This document shows, in pieces, positions 28,957-37,890 of a stretch of DNA of 64,000 nucleotides. Each line of letters opens with the position of its first letter. Positions within the stretch are counted from its first letter, which is position 1. A model generated the notes under the pieces. The model saw nothing but the letters and a program-made list of their open reading frames with translations. It was not told the DNA's origin and searched no databases. The position numbers and the translations under genes were made by a program. The stretch covers positions 22,412-86,411 of the forward strand of contig JAJDAP010000085.1 in the NCBI GenBank assembly GCA_029261795.1. The letters are read 5' to 3'. The stretch is from Deltaproteobacteria bacterium (GTDB lineage: Bacteria > Myxococcota_A > UBA9160 > UBA6930).

Positions 28957-29733
28957 CTAGCGGAAGTCCCGTCGCGCGAACGTCACGACGGAGATTCCCA
29001 GGAATGCGGTGCACCAGGCCAGCCCGGCGAGAAGTGCAGCACCGATTTCCGTGTTCGGGATCGGGATTCCGTGCACGGCTTCGATCACACGGTTGAACGA
29101 TGATAGGTCGGGCAAGACCCGGTGGATCCACACCGTGACCGATTGTACCACCTCGGAGTTCCCGGCTTCGCCGATCGCGCGAAGGTCCCGCGTGAGGTGG
29201 CCGACGAGATAGAGCCCGAGACTGTAGCTCGCGGCCAGGAACGGCGTCGCGAAGGAGGAGAACAGCGTGGCGATCGAAACCAGCACTGCGAGTTCTACCG
29301 CGACGAGCCCAAGAGCGGTCAGGTGGCCGCCATCGAAGGGCGCGCCAGAGATCCCGGACACCAGCCAGAAGGACGCGCCCATGATGGCGAGTTGCATCCA
29401 CAGCGTCGCGAGCAGGCCCAGGTACTTGCCCAACAGGAATTGCGCACGGGTCACCGGCTTCGAGAGGATCGTGTAGATCGTGCGCCGATCGATCTCGCGG
29501 TGCACCAGGCCGACCCCCATGAAGATCGCGATCCCTGCACCGAAGAAGCGGATCGCCGAGAAGCCGATGTCCTGCAGGATGCGTTCGCGTTCGACGTAGG
29601 AAAGCGTCGAGAGCAACGCACTCGCGACGATCATGACCAGTGCGAAGAACAGCAACACGTAGAGCACGCGATTTCGGACCGCGTCGCGCAGGGTATTATG
29701 CGCGATCGCGAGAATGGGTCCCTTGCCGGTCAC
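28957..29733 (-). CDS. ABC transporter permease (PilI-like by position)
   Basis: Polytopic ABC-2 type permease (RNRVLYVLLFFALVMIVAS; REIDRRTIYTILSKPVTRAQFLLGKYLG); overlaps the ATPase gene. Confidence 0.8.
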   Translation of the reverse strand: MTGKGPILAIAHNTLRDAVRNRVLYVLLFFALVMIVASALLSTLSYVERERILQDIGFSAIRFFGAGIAIFMGVGLVHREIDRRTIYTILSKPVTRAQFLLGKYLGLLATLWMQLAIMGASFWLVSGISGAPFDGGHLTALGLVAVELAVLVSIATLFSSFATPFLAASYSLGLYLVGHLTRDLRAIGEAGNSEVVQSVTVWIHRVLPDLSSFNRVIEAVHGIPIPNTEIGAALLAGLAWCTAFLGISVVTFARRDFR

Positions 29734-30683
29734 GATTCGGATCCTCCACTGCTTTCTTCCACAGCGTGGAGGAACAGGCTTTCGAGATCGGCCCGCACCG
29801 GCAGGAGTTCCTCCACCTGGGCCCCTTGTGCCAGTGCGGAACTCAGCAGATCGGAGACCTGCTTCTCGGGCGTCCGCATCGTGATGCGATCGCCGCGACC
29901 GGAGAGTTCGGCTCCGAACCGGGAACCGGCTTGCTCGGCGAACTCGGGCGTGAGGCCGAGAAGCGTTACGTCCACGCGGCGCTCGTCTCCGCCGATCGCG
30001 CCGTCGACGCCGCCCTGGTAGGCGATGCGCCCGGCCACGATGATGGCGACGCGATCGCAGATCATCTCCACGTCCGAGAGGATGTGCGTGTTCATGAAGA
30101 CCGTCTTCCCGTCGCTGTTCAACTCCACGATCAGGTCTCGGATCTCCTTGCGCCCCACCGGATCGAGCCCGCTCATCGGCTCGTCCAGGAACACGACGCT
30201 CGGGTCATGAACGAGCGCCTGGGCAATCGCCACGCGCTGGAGCATGCCCTTCGAATAGGTGCGCAGGCGCGCGTCCGCGGCATGAGCCAGCCCGACCTTT
30301 TCGAGGACACGAGCCACGGCATCCGGCCGTTGCTTCGAACTGACGCCGCCGAGGTTCGCGTAGAAATCGAGAATCTCTCTTCCCGTCAGGAAGTCGTAGA
30401 AGTACGGACTCTCCGGAGCGAACCCGATCTGCTCGCGAAATGCCGTTTCGCTGACATCGTGGCCGAGCACGCTGCAGGCTCCTTCGGTCGGCCGGATCAG
30501 GCCCATCAAGACCTTCAAGGTCGTGGTCTTGCCGGCGCCGTTGGGTCCGATGAAACCGAAGACCTCGCCCTTCTGGACTTCGAACGAAATCCCGTGCAAC
30601 ACGCGCTTCCGGCGTAGTCCGAAACCCGGCCGAAAATCCTTGACGAGCCTCTCGACCCGTACGATCTCCTGCTCCGCGTTCAT
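29730..30683 (-). CDS. ABC transporter ATP-binding protein (PilH-like by position)
   Basis: Walker [10 protein letters not shown], signature [16 protein letters not shown], Walker [14 protein letters not shown]. Confidence 0.93.
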   Translation of the reverse strand: MNAEQEIVRVERLVKDFRPGFGLRRKRVLHGISFEVQKGEVFGFIGPNGAGKTTTLKVLMGLIRPTEGACSVLGHDVSETAFREQIGFAPESPYFYDFLTGREILDFYANLGGVSSKQRPDAVARVLEKVGLAHAADARLRTYSKGMLQRVAIAQALVHDPSVVFLDEPMSGLDPVGRKEIRDLIVELNSDGKTVFMNTHILSDVEMICDRVAIIVAGRIAYQGGVDGAIGGDERRVDVTLLGLTPEFAEQAGSRFGAELSGRGDRITMRTPEKQVSDLLSSALAQGAQVEELLPVRADLESLFLHAVEESSGGSES

Positions 30684-31612
30684 GAATTTCCCTCGCTCGA
30701 GCGCGAGTTCTCCCGGAATTTCCGGAGTAGCTCGCGGTTGGTCCCATCGACCTTCACGTCGTATCGATGACCCACAATCGACGAGACGATCGATCCACTG
30801 AACTCGTCAACGATCCATTTGCCGCCCCGCGGCTCTGGCGGAAGCCGGCGCAGGATCGGGGGATCGACTCGCACGAGGTCCCCGACGGACTGGATGTCGC
30901 GGCGGTGTCGCTCGACGAAGCGCTCTCGCGCCAGATCGAGGATGCGGGCCCGTCGCTCGACCTCGATCTCGTAGAGCGACTCGCGATAGGCGGCTTGGGC
31001 CCGTTCGTTCGGAGCCTGGCGGATCAGTTCGCCGAGGAAGGCGGCAGCAGCATCCAGGCCACCGGACTCGACCTTCAGACGCGCGACCAGGAGATCGAGG
31101 TACCCGGGTCTGCCTTCCAGTGCGAGCGCGGGCTCCAGGACGGCCGCGGCTTCCTCGCGCTCGCCCAGGTAGAAGAAGTGGTTGAAGCCGAGATAGAAGC
31201 GGTTTCGCCAGTCGTCGGGGTGCGCTTCGATCCCCCGGCGAAGCAGGCCGTTGGCCTGACGGACCGCGGCCTCGTCATCCAGCATCCAGACCGCGGCAAA
31301 GCGGTAGGGATGATCGACCCAGGGATCGAGACGCGTCACGACTTCGAGCAGGTCGCCGATCTCTCGACTACGCCCGGCCGCACCATCCGCGTCGCCCACG
31401 ATCTGGATGGCTTGGATCCAGTAGTAGTCGGCGGCCAGCGAATCGAAGCCGAAGCTGGCCAGACGCAACCACTCGGGATCCGGGGTGATCCCCGTCTGTG
31501 TAGAGCCGACAGGCTCCTCGGGTAGCCAGACCTGTGAAACAGCGATCGCCGCAGCCACGGCCGCGGCGATCAGCATCCCCTTCAGGACACGCAAACTCTC
31601 GCCCTCCAACAA
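30680..31612 (-). CDS. Membrane-anchored TPR-like protein in the pilus/ABC operon (PilG-like by position)
   Basis: N-terminal TM segment, TPR-like repeats (AHPDDWRNRFYLGFNHFFYLGEREEAAAVLEPALAL); located between pilin and ABC ATPase genes. Confidence 0.6.
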   Translation of the reverse strand: MLEGESLRVLKGMLIAAAVAAAIAVSQVWLPEEPVGSTQTGITPDPEWLRLASFGFDSLAADYYWIQAIQIVGDADGAAGRSREIGDLLEVVTRLDPWVDHPYRFAAVWMLDDEAAVRQANGLLRRGIEAHPDDWRNRFYLGFNHFFYLGEREEAAAVLEPALALEGRPGYLDLLVARLKVESGGLDAAAAFLGELIRQAPNERAQAAYRESLYEIEVERRARILDLARERFVERHRRDIQSVGDLVRVDPPILRRLPPEPRGGKWIVDEFSGSIVSSIVGHRYDVKVDGTNRELLRKFRENSRSSEGNS

Positions 31613-31638
31613 GCGTCCGCCAGATGGTTCATCTGGAA

Positions 31639-32208
31639 TCAGTAGTCGTCGGCCGCCGGAGGGAGCTGCCGCGCGGGTGCATTCAGGATCTGCAGTCCGG
31701 TCTGGAAGTCGAGCGGCGGCGGAAGCGCCAGCGCCTGGGTGAGACAGATGTTGCCGCCGCTATCCGGATGCGCGTAGGTGAGGACGGCGACGTTTCCGTC
31801 ACCCTCGAGGTCGCCATACGCGGAAGCCGTGAAACATTCGCCGCCGGGACACGTGGCGCAGAGGCCTGTCGGTGCCGCGACGTCGTAGTCGAAGTAGGCC
31901 GCACCTTCGGCGGCGAATCCGATGATGTCGAAGGAGTTACCCGCCACCGAAGCCCACTGCCGAGCCCTGGGGCCGATCGGCGGTGCCGTACCCGGCGGAA
32001 CGACCGGCGGGTACATACCGTACTCGCCGAAATAGCTCTTCTGCATCTTGGCGATGGCTTCGAGGTTCGTCATGCCCTCGGTCCGCTTCGCTCGAAGTTG
32101 CTGATCCCTGAACATTGCGATCGCGGTCGCCGACAAAATGCCGATGATGGCGACGGTGATCATCAACTCGACCAGGGTGAATCCGTTGTTCTGGTGCTTG
32201 GAACGCAT
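31639..32208 (-). CDS. Type IV pilin-like protein 2
   Basis: MRSKHQNNGFTLVELMITVAIIGILSATAIAMF class III signal; starts at 32208. Confidence 0.9.
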   Translation of the reverse strand: MRSKHQNNGFTLVELMITVAIIGILSATAIAMFRDQQLRAKRTEGMTNLEAIAKMQKSYFGEYGMYPPVVPPGTAPPIGPRARQWASVAGNSFDIIGFAAEGAAYFDYDVAAPTGLCATCPGGECFTASAYGDLEGDGNVAVLTYAHPDSGGNICLTQALALPPPLDFQTGLQILNAPARQLPPAADDY

Positions 32209-32259
32209 CGCTAGTTCCTCCCCCTCTGCGTCTGATTCAGCCGTCTCGTTGAACGGCTG

Positions 32260-32292
32260 GAGGGCCGGGGCCAAAAAAATGCCCCGGCCCTC
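32260..32292 (-). promoter_or_regulatory. GC-rich 12-bp hairpin in the inter-pilin region
   Basis: Perfect inverted repeat GAGGGCCGGGGC-caaaaaaat-GCCCCGGCCCTC. Confidence 0.75.
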
Positions 32293-32312
32293 GCTCGAGT
32301 CTCTCGCGCGGT

Positions 32313-32867
32313 CTAGAAGTTGACCTGACCGTCGAGGTTGGTGCACGGGCCCACCGTGTTCAGCAGACCGGGGCCGGCGATGGCCGGGTCGAACACGCCG
32401 GCCGCGACGCAGCTGCCGAGGCCAGCGGCGATACCGGCAGCAGCACCCGGGATCGGGTGGACGTAGCCATAGTTCGAGACCGTACCGTTGGCGTCGAGGT
32501 CACCCGTCGTTCCGGCCGTGTACGCGGCACCAGCGGTGGCGACGTTGTACAGGAAGAAGACCTGACCTTCGGGCGCCCAACCGAGCTGGTCGAACGCGGT
32601 GCCGGTCACCCAGGGCTGCTTCTGCGAGCGGGCGTTGACGACCAGGGGCTGTGTCGCCGAGGGGACGTAGCCACCGAACTCGGCGAAGTAACCTTCCTCA
32701 GCCGTACGGATCGCGGCCAGGTTGGTCTTCGCTTCGCCCGTCTTGGAGCGGAGTTGGAACATGAGGAAGTTCGGGATGGCGATGGCCGCCAGGATCCCGA
32801 TGATGGCGACCACGATCATCAGCTCGATGAGGGTGAAGCCGCCTTCGCGGTTTTGAAGCTTTCGCAT
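32313..32867 (-). CDS. pilA: Type IV major-pilin-like protein 1
   Basis: MRKLQNREGGFTLIELMIVVAIIGILAAIAIPNFLMFQ; true ATG at 32867, the ORF-track extension covers the promoter; C-terminal Cys pair. Confidence 0.93.
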   Translation of the reverse strand: MRKLQNREGGFTLIELMIVVAIIGILAAIAIPNFLMFQLRSKTGEAKTNLAAIRTAEEGYFAEFGGYVPSATQPLVVNARSQKQPWVTGTAFDQLGWAPEGQVFFLYNVATAGAAYTAGTTGDLDANGTVSNYGYVHPIPGAAAGIAAGLGSCVAAGVFDPAIAGPGLLNTVGPCTNLDGQVNF

Positions 32868-32975
32868 GGTATTTGGATTCTCTTTTTTGTTTCCGAACAT
32901 CCCTCGACTTGGCTCCATGCCTTGCTTCGGGTCCGCTGTGCGGGTCATTCGGATCGGCGTTCGCTCGGGGGAAAA

Positions 32976-32990
32976 GCAACAGACGTGCCA
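32976..32990 (-). promoter_or_regulatory. Sigma-54 (-24/-12) promoter upstream of pilA
   Basis: Reverse strand TTGGCACGTCTGTTGCTTTT: exact YTGGCACG-N4-TTGCW, about 110 nt upstream of the pilA ATG. Confidence 0.8.
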
Positions 32991-33220
32991 AGCCCTTCCC
33001 GACGTACGCACGGATCGGCAGCTCGGCGGCGGAACTGAAGGCTGCATCGGCGATTCCTGCCCGAGCGATTTCGAAGAAGCAACGTGGCGTTCCTGCCCCA
33101 GCGGTGACGACCCGCGTCGCTTCGACGACGAAATGTGTCACCGGACACCAATCGCGCTCTCAACGCGTCCCAGAATTGACACGATCGGGGGCGCCCGGCT
33201 ACGGTCCCGCCCCCTCCAGT

Positions 33221-33296
33221 GCTCCCTTCGTCTAGTGGCCTAGGACGCGGCCCTCTCAAGGCTGAAACACGGGTTCGACTCCCGTAGGGAGCGCCA
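33221..33296 (+). tRNA. tRNA-Glu (anticodon CUC)
   Basis: gctccct acceptor paired with agggagc, anticodon loop CTCTCAA, T-loop GTTCGACTC, encoded CCA. Confidence 0.93.
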
Positions 33297-33510
33297 CTTC
33301 CGTCCAAGTACCTCCTGCTAGTTCAGGGCCTTGGGGTGCGCGATTCGGCCTATCCCCAGTGTGTCTCCAGATACGATTGGGTGCGCGCGCTCGGCCTCCA
33401 TAACGCGGATCCGCTTCCCGGCCAGCGGCCCGAACGGACTGCGTGTCGGGTGCGGCTGCGCCCTTTCATCTTTCCGGCTGACCCCGAGATAATCTCTCCC
33501 GGGGGGAATC

Positions 33511-34192
33511 ATGGAGCTGAGCACATTCGAGCGGGCCGATCTCGAGCGAGCGTATCGGCAGTGGCTGCTTCCGGACCAGCGCAAGGAAGTGATCCTGCTC
33601 TGTGTCGTCGCCACGATCTTTGTGCTCTTCGCCGCCGGGGACCTTGGCTCCCGTGGCATGGGCGGGGCCTCGCCAGGGCGCTGGATCATCCGCGGCCTCT
33701 TCGTCGTCTCCTCCGTGGGGGTGGCGTTGGTCGCACGCCGGGAGGACTCCTACAAGAGGCTGGATGCCCTGGATACCGGCTGGTGGCTGGCCTTCGCGAC
33801 GACGCTCATCTGGATCAACATAGAAGCGCGTTCTGCCGGTTTGGAGCTTGTTGGCTCGCTGATCATCGTGGGAGGCGTGTTGCTTCCGCGGCGCCCGATG
33901 TTGCTGCGATTGGGCGTCCTTGGCCTCTATCTACCCGTTAGCCAGTTCGTCGCGCTCGAACTCGGGGGCGAAGCAGAGATTCCTGCAGCACCTCGCCTTG
34001 GAACAGTACGAAACCCTGGGGCCAGACATCGTCCCGATCTGTGCTCACTGCGACCGGGCGCGCTCTCCAGTGACGAACCTCTGGCGCACCACACTGCAGT
34101 ACATCAACGATGTCGCCTCCGGTCGCATCAGCCACGGGATCTGCGACCAGTGCATCGAGGAGCACTACCCGGAGTACGCCGACGATCTGTAG
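33511..34192 (+). pseudogene. Membrane protein with C-terminal CxxC/CxxC sensor-associated tail, split by an apparent frameshift near 33962-33967
   Basis: Frame 1 encodes TM segments from MELSTFERADLERAYRQ; frame 2 encodes PDIVPICAHCDRAR..LQYINDVASGRISHGICDQCIEEHYPEY. Removing one G from ctcGGGGGcgaag joins them. Confidence 0.65.
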
Positions 34193-34230
34193 GCTGGATC
34201 GTGGCGTTCATGCTCGGGGATGGGAGACGG

Positions 34231-34560
34231 TTACGAGACGCCGGACTCGATCCGGTCAGGCCCAGCTTCTTCGATCTGAGCCAACACGGCCCCAACGCCC
34301 GCCGCATACGCAGCGTCGAGATCGAGCGCGAAGCCCGATGAGGTCCGACGAACGACCGCGCCATCCACCACCATTGGTTCCTGTTCTTCCTCGATGATCG
34401 CAATACGGATCCTCGCCCCCACCGGAGGCTGAGCGCTCTCGCAATCGATCCAGGCGCCCATTCGAGAGAGAGTCCCAAGGACACCTACGCCATCGAGACT
34501 GCCCGCGGCCCAGACGGCGTCGAATCTGACCTCACTGCGAACCTGGGAGCGGCGCTCCAT
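34231..34560 (-). CDS. PilZ-like domain protein
   Basis: RRSQVRSEVRFDAVWAAG..LGTLSRMGAWIDCESAQPPVGARIRIAI..GAVVRRTSSGFALDLD; RxxxR present, second motif partly degenerate. Confidence 0.65.
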   Translation of the reverse strand: MERRSQVRSEVRFDAVWAAGSLDGVGVLGTLSRMGAWIDCESAQPPVGARIRIAIIEEEQEPMVVDGAVVRRTSSGFALDLDAAYAAGVGAVLAQIEEAGPDRIESGVS

Positions 34561-34826
34561 CGCGTACCTCGCTGCGGTGTCCAGTGCCCGCGGACGGTTG
34601 AGTGAGCTACGCCGGATCCCGCACGATGGTTACCTGCCGACGAAGCCTTCATGCGACAGCGATCGTCCCGAGCGCTCCACCGTGCGATCGATCGACACCA
34701 GCGCCTGGTCTGATTCGGCGCCAAGCTGCCCATCTACGCTGATCGATCCCGTCGGGAGATTCCGGCTCTGACACGCTAGGGTGCCTGCCAACCGGGTTCA
34801 CGGCGCCGCCCGGCGATCGCCTGAGA

Positions 34827-35489
34827 GTGCCATTGTGCCGCGCCCCGCCGTCCAGGTACGGGGCGCCAGCCAGGAAGTCGAAGCCGTTGGCGGATTTCTC
34901 CTATCTATTCCTCGATTGTGAGTTCGGTGGTCTCGACCCCGAAAGCCATGACATCACCGAGATCGGCGTGATCCTCACCGACGACCGGCTGGCCGAGATC
35001 GAGGGTGGCGAGAAGGAGTGGAAGGTGATTCCACGGCCTGATCGCGTCACGCCGGAAGCCGCTGCCATCTTCCACTACGACGAGCAGCTGTGGCGCGACG
35101 AAGGCGTACCGGTCCGTCAGGCGCTGACGGAGGTCGCCGACATGCTGCCCGCGGGCAAGAAGATCGTGCCAGCGGGACAGAACGTCCGGATGGACGTGCT
35201 CTTCCTCGAGAAAGCCTTCAAGGCCTGCGAGATCCCCTACCCCTTCGACTATCACGTCATCGATCTGGCCACGCTCTACTTCTCCTGGTCGCTGGTGGCC
35301 GGCGAACCGGTCTCCGCCCTCTCCCTGCGCCAGGCGGCAACCCACGCCGGCCTCAGCCAGGACAAGGTGGAGCACCGCGCCCTCGCCGACGCCCGCCTCA
35401 CCCTCGAAACCTTCCGCCACTACATCGGCCGACTAGCACCCCGGCCGCTACCGGACAACGACCCGACCCCGGCGAAGGGCGACGAATAA
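34827..35489 (+). CDS. DEDD-family 3'-5' exonuclease
   Basis: FLDCEFGGLDPESHDITEIGVIL..VEHRALADARLTLETFRHYI; true start may be a TTG just before ADFSYLFLDCEF. Confidence 0.8.
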   Translation: MPLCRAPPSRYGAPARKSKPLADFSYLFLDCEFGGLDPESHDITEIGVILTDDRLAEIEGGEKEWKVIPRPDRVTPEAAAIFHYDEQLWRDEGVPVRQALTEVADMLPAGKKIVPAGQNVRMDVLFLEKAFKACEIPYPFDYHVIDLATLYFSWSLVAGEPVSALSLRQAATHAGLSQDKVEHRALADARLTLETFRHYIGRLAPRPLPDNDPTPAKGDE

Positions 35490-35540
35490 CAACGAGTTTT
35501 TCGCTCACCCGCGCCACGGCGGCCGGCAGCTCGGGAAAGA

Positions 35541-36119
35541 TCAGCCCTGGCCGGTAGGGCGGTCGCCGAGCTTGGCTTGCCATTTTCGCAGGGCCGAGCG
35601 GTCGAGGGCCGCGAGCAGGGGCAGGCAGAGCTTCGCGGCGAGGCCTCCCGGCGCGAAGACCAGGGCTGAGCCGAAGTCGATCAACACGGGTCGGCCGTCT
35701 TCGCCGCAGAGGATGTTGTCGCGGTGTTTCAGGTCGAGATGAACGATGCCTCGGGCGTGCATCTCGGAGATGGCCTGGGCCAGGCGGGGCAGGAATTCGG
35801 CGTCGGCCTCGGTCCTCCTGGAGAGGTAGCGGCCCGGCCGATATTCCACCGCGAACGCCAGCTCATCGATCTTCCCGATGAAGCGGGGAACGGCGGGATG
35901 GCCGTCAAGCGCGCTCCAGGCGCGAGCCTCACGCGCGGTGATCCAGCGGCCCAGGGTGCGACGGACCCAGGCACTGCGGGGCGCGAAATCCTTGACCACC
36001 ATCGGGGTACCGCACCATTCGATACGCCAGACATCCGGATTGCGGGAACCGCCTTCGGACAGGCACTCGCGTCTGGCCGCGGGGAGCTCGGCGCGGCTGG
36101 GGACGGATGCATCGCTCAC
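35541..36119 (-). CDS. Small protein-kinase-fold (RIO/LPS-kinase-like) protein
   Basis: PMVVKDFAPRSAWVRR..HARGIVHLDLKHRDNILCGEDGRPVLIDFGSALVF. Confidence 0.7.
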   Translation of the reverse strand: MSDASVPSRAELPAARRECLSEGGSRNPDVWRIEWCGTPMVVKDFAPRSAWVRRTLGRWITAREARAWSALDGHPAVPRFIGKIDELAFAVEYRPGRYLSRRTEADAEFLPRLAQAISEMHARGIVHLDLKHRDNILCGEDGRPVLIDFGSALVFAPGGLAAKLCLPLLAALDRSALRKWQAKLGDRPTGQG

Positions 36120-36171
36120 GGCGCGGGAGGGTCGCGCAACGCGGCGGCGTGTAAAGAGGGCCGGTTCCGCG

Positions 36172-36429
36172 CTAGCTCTCGTCGTCGTTGCCGGTCCCGT
36201 ATTGCGTCCGGACCAGTTCCTTCGTGTCCGCGCGCAGACGTTCCTTGAATGCTGGATCCGCCTGCGTGGGATACAGATCTCCCTCGAGGAAATCCATCAG
36301 TTCCTCGGTGGAAAACTCGGCTGCTACTTCGTTCGACAACGTGGGTCCTCTTCGGGGGAGGGGTTCGGCGTGCAATCGGCTGCGGCGCCGACGAAACCAG
36401 TTCAACCAGCGCTTCGGGGTACCGCTCAT
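36172..36429 (-). CDS. Small protein translationally coupled to a sigma factor
   Basis: 85 aa, start overlaps the sigma factor stop; no TM or zinc motif visible. Confidence 0.5.
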   Translation of the reverse strand: MSGTPKRWLNWFRRRRSRLHAEPLPRRGPTLSNEVAAEFSTEELMDFLEGDLYPTQADPAFKERLRADTKELVRTQYGTGNDDES

Positions 36430-37073
36430 CGAGAACGGCCGATCGGCATGTCGTCACCAACTTCCATCAAAAGCTTCTTCACGCGGTACAAACCGGATCG
36501 CACAGCATCGTTCGAGCGCCCGGTGCGCCGCGCGATCTCCACGATCGAGAGGTTCTCTCCGTGCCGCATCGAGAAGGCCTCGGCCTGCCAGGGCGCGACA
36601 TCGGATAAGCGGTGCTCCATCTCGTCGGTGGCGCGACTCAGGTCGAGCTGCTCTTCCGGCGTGAACGACCAGGTCGGCGAGTTGGTGACCAGCGGCGACG
36701 GGCCCGCTTGTTCGAGCCGCTCGCGACTCATCCGCAAACGCCGCATGTGATTCGAGACCGTATTCTTCGCCACACCGTAGATCCAGGCCAGTGGACTGGC
36801 ACGTCCCCCCCAGCCATCGGCTGAGCGGAAGACGACCGTGAAGGTTTCCTGGGTCAGTTCCTCGGCGTCCGCATGATTGCGCGCACGGAGGTAGACGAAA
36901 GCGTAGAGCCGCTGGAAGTAGCGCTCGTAGATCACATTGAAGTGCGGCTCGCTTCCGCGGCACAGCTGCTCGAAGAGCGCCTCGTCGGACCACGTCGACA
37001 GCGGGCCCTTGGGCTCTTCCCGGCGTCGGCGCTGGGCGCCGGAGTCGGTCGTCGGTGGGCGGGGCCGGGGCAA
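36426..37073 (-). CDS. RNA polymerase sigma-70 family factor (ECF-like)
   Basis: HFNVIYERYFQRLYAFVYLRARNHADAEELTQETF..GENLSIVEIARRTGRSNDAVRSGLYRVKKLL. Confidence 0.88.
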   Translation of the reverse strand: MPRPRPPTTDSGAQRRRREEPKGPLSTWSDEALFEQLCRGSEPHFNVIYERYFQRLYAFVYLRARNHADAEELTQETFTVVFRSADGWGGRASPLAWIYGVAKNTVSNHMRRLRMSRERLEQAGPSPLVTNSPTWSFTPEEQLDLSRATDEMEHRLSDVAPWQAEAFSMRHGENLSIVEIARRTGRSNDAVRSGLYRVKKLLMEVGDDMPIGRSR

Positions 37074-37094
37074 GGCACACTCCTGCTGTGTGCC
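37074..37094 (-). promoter_or_regulatory. Hairpin placing the Shine-Dalgarno of the sigma gene in its loop
   Basis: Reverse strand GGCACAC-AGCAGGA-GTGTGCC directly followed by the TTG start at 37073. Confidence 0.45.
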
Positions 37095-37209
37095 CTTCCC
37101 AGGTTGGCATCAACCTCTATATGGGAGTGGTTCGATGCCCCCTGGAGGTGGCGGAGAAAAACCCGCCCCAGGGGGGAACGACGTTTGGATTCGCCGCTCC
37201 GGCTGGGCC

Positions 37210-37890
37210 TCAGGCGCCCAGGATCTGATCGAGGCCCGGCGCCGCCTCGGCGATGGCGCGCCGCATCCGGTAGAGGTTGGCCTTGATGGCGTCCTCGGAT
37301 TTCCCGAGGGATTCCGCAATATTGCGGATCGACTGACGCCGCAGGTGCTTCAGATGGAAGATCCGGCGCTGGAGCGGTGTGAGCCGCGATTCGATGACGT
37401 CTTCGCAGTGGGCGAGCATCCGGCGGGCATCGACGGCCTGATCCGTCGGCGCGTCGGCCGAGACCACGGTGAGGGCGGCCTCGCTGTTGACGGTCTCGAG
37501 CTTCGCTCGCAAGCCCCGGAAACGGCGATTCACCTTGTTTCGGGTGATCCCGAAGATCCAGACCAACAGGGTCGAGTTGCCCTGGTAGCTCCCGAGTGCC
37601 CGGAACACCGTGACGAACACCTCCTGGGTGACGTCCTCGGCCTCGCCCGAGTCGCGCAGGCGCTTCATCGCGAAGCGATAGACGCGGGGGAAGTAGGCGT
37701 GATAGAGAAGATCGAAGTGCTTCTCCGAGCCTGCGAGGATGGCCTTGACCAGATCCTCATCACTCTCCCAGGGAGAGTCGTTGGCGCGCTTCTGCTTGCG
37801 CCGGGGTGCGGCGACCGTTTCGGTCTGGGCATCGCCAATGGTTCGCGGACGGCTCGGCCTTGCAGCCGGCTGGGGGACCTTGCTGATCAA
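37210..37890 (-). CDS. RNA polymerase sigma-70 family factor (ECF-like), second copy
   Basis: HFDLLYHAYFPRVYRFAMKRLRDSGEAEDVTQEVFVTVF..RQSIRNIAESLGKSEDAIKANLYRMRRAI; start uncertain (TTG at 37890 proposed). Confidence 0.85.
   Translation of the reverse strand: MISKVPQPAARPSRPRTIGDAQTETVAAPRRKQKRANDSPWESDEDLVKAILAGSEKHFDLLYHAYFPRVYRFAMKRLRDSGEAEDVTQEVFVTVFRALGSYQGNSTLLVWIFGITRNKVNRRFRGLRAKLETVNSEAALTVVSADAPTDQAVDARRMLAHCEDVIESRLTPLQRRIFHLKHLRRQSIRNIAESLGKSEDAIKANLYRMRRAIAEAAPGLDQILGA

Noticed and set aside
32868-33047. N-terminal extension of the pilA ORF
   Set aside because: Crosses the sigma-54 promoter; the pilin class III leader starts at 32867.
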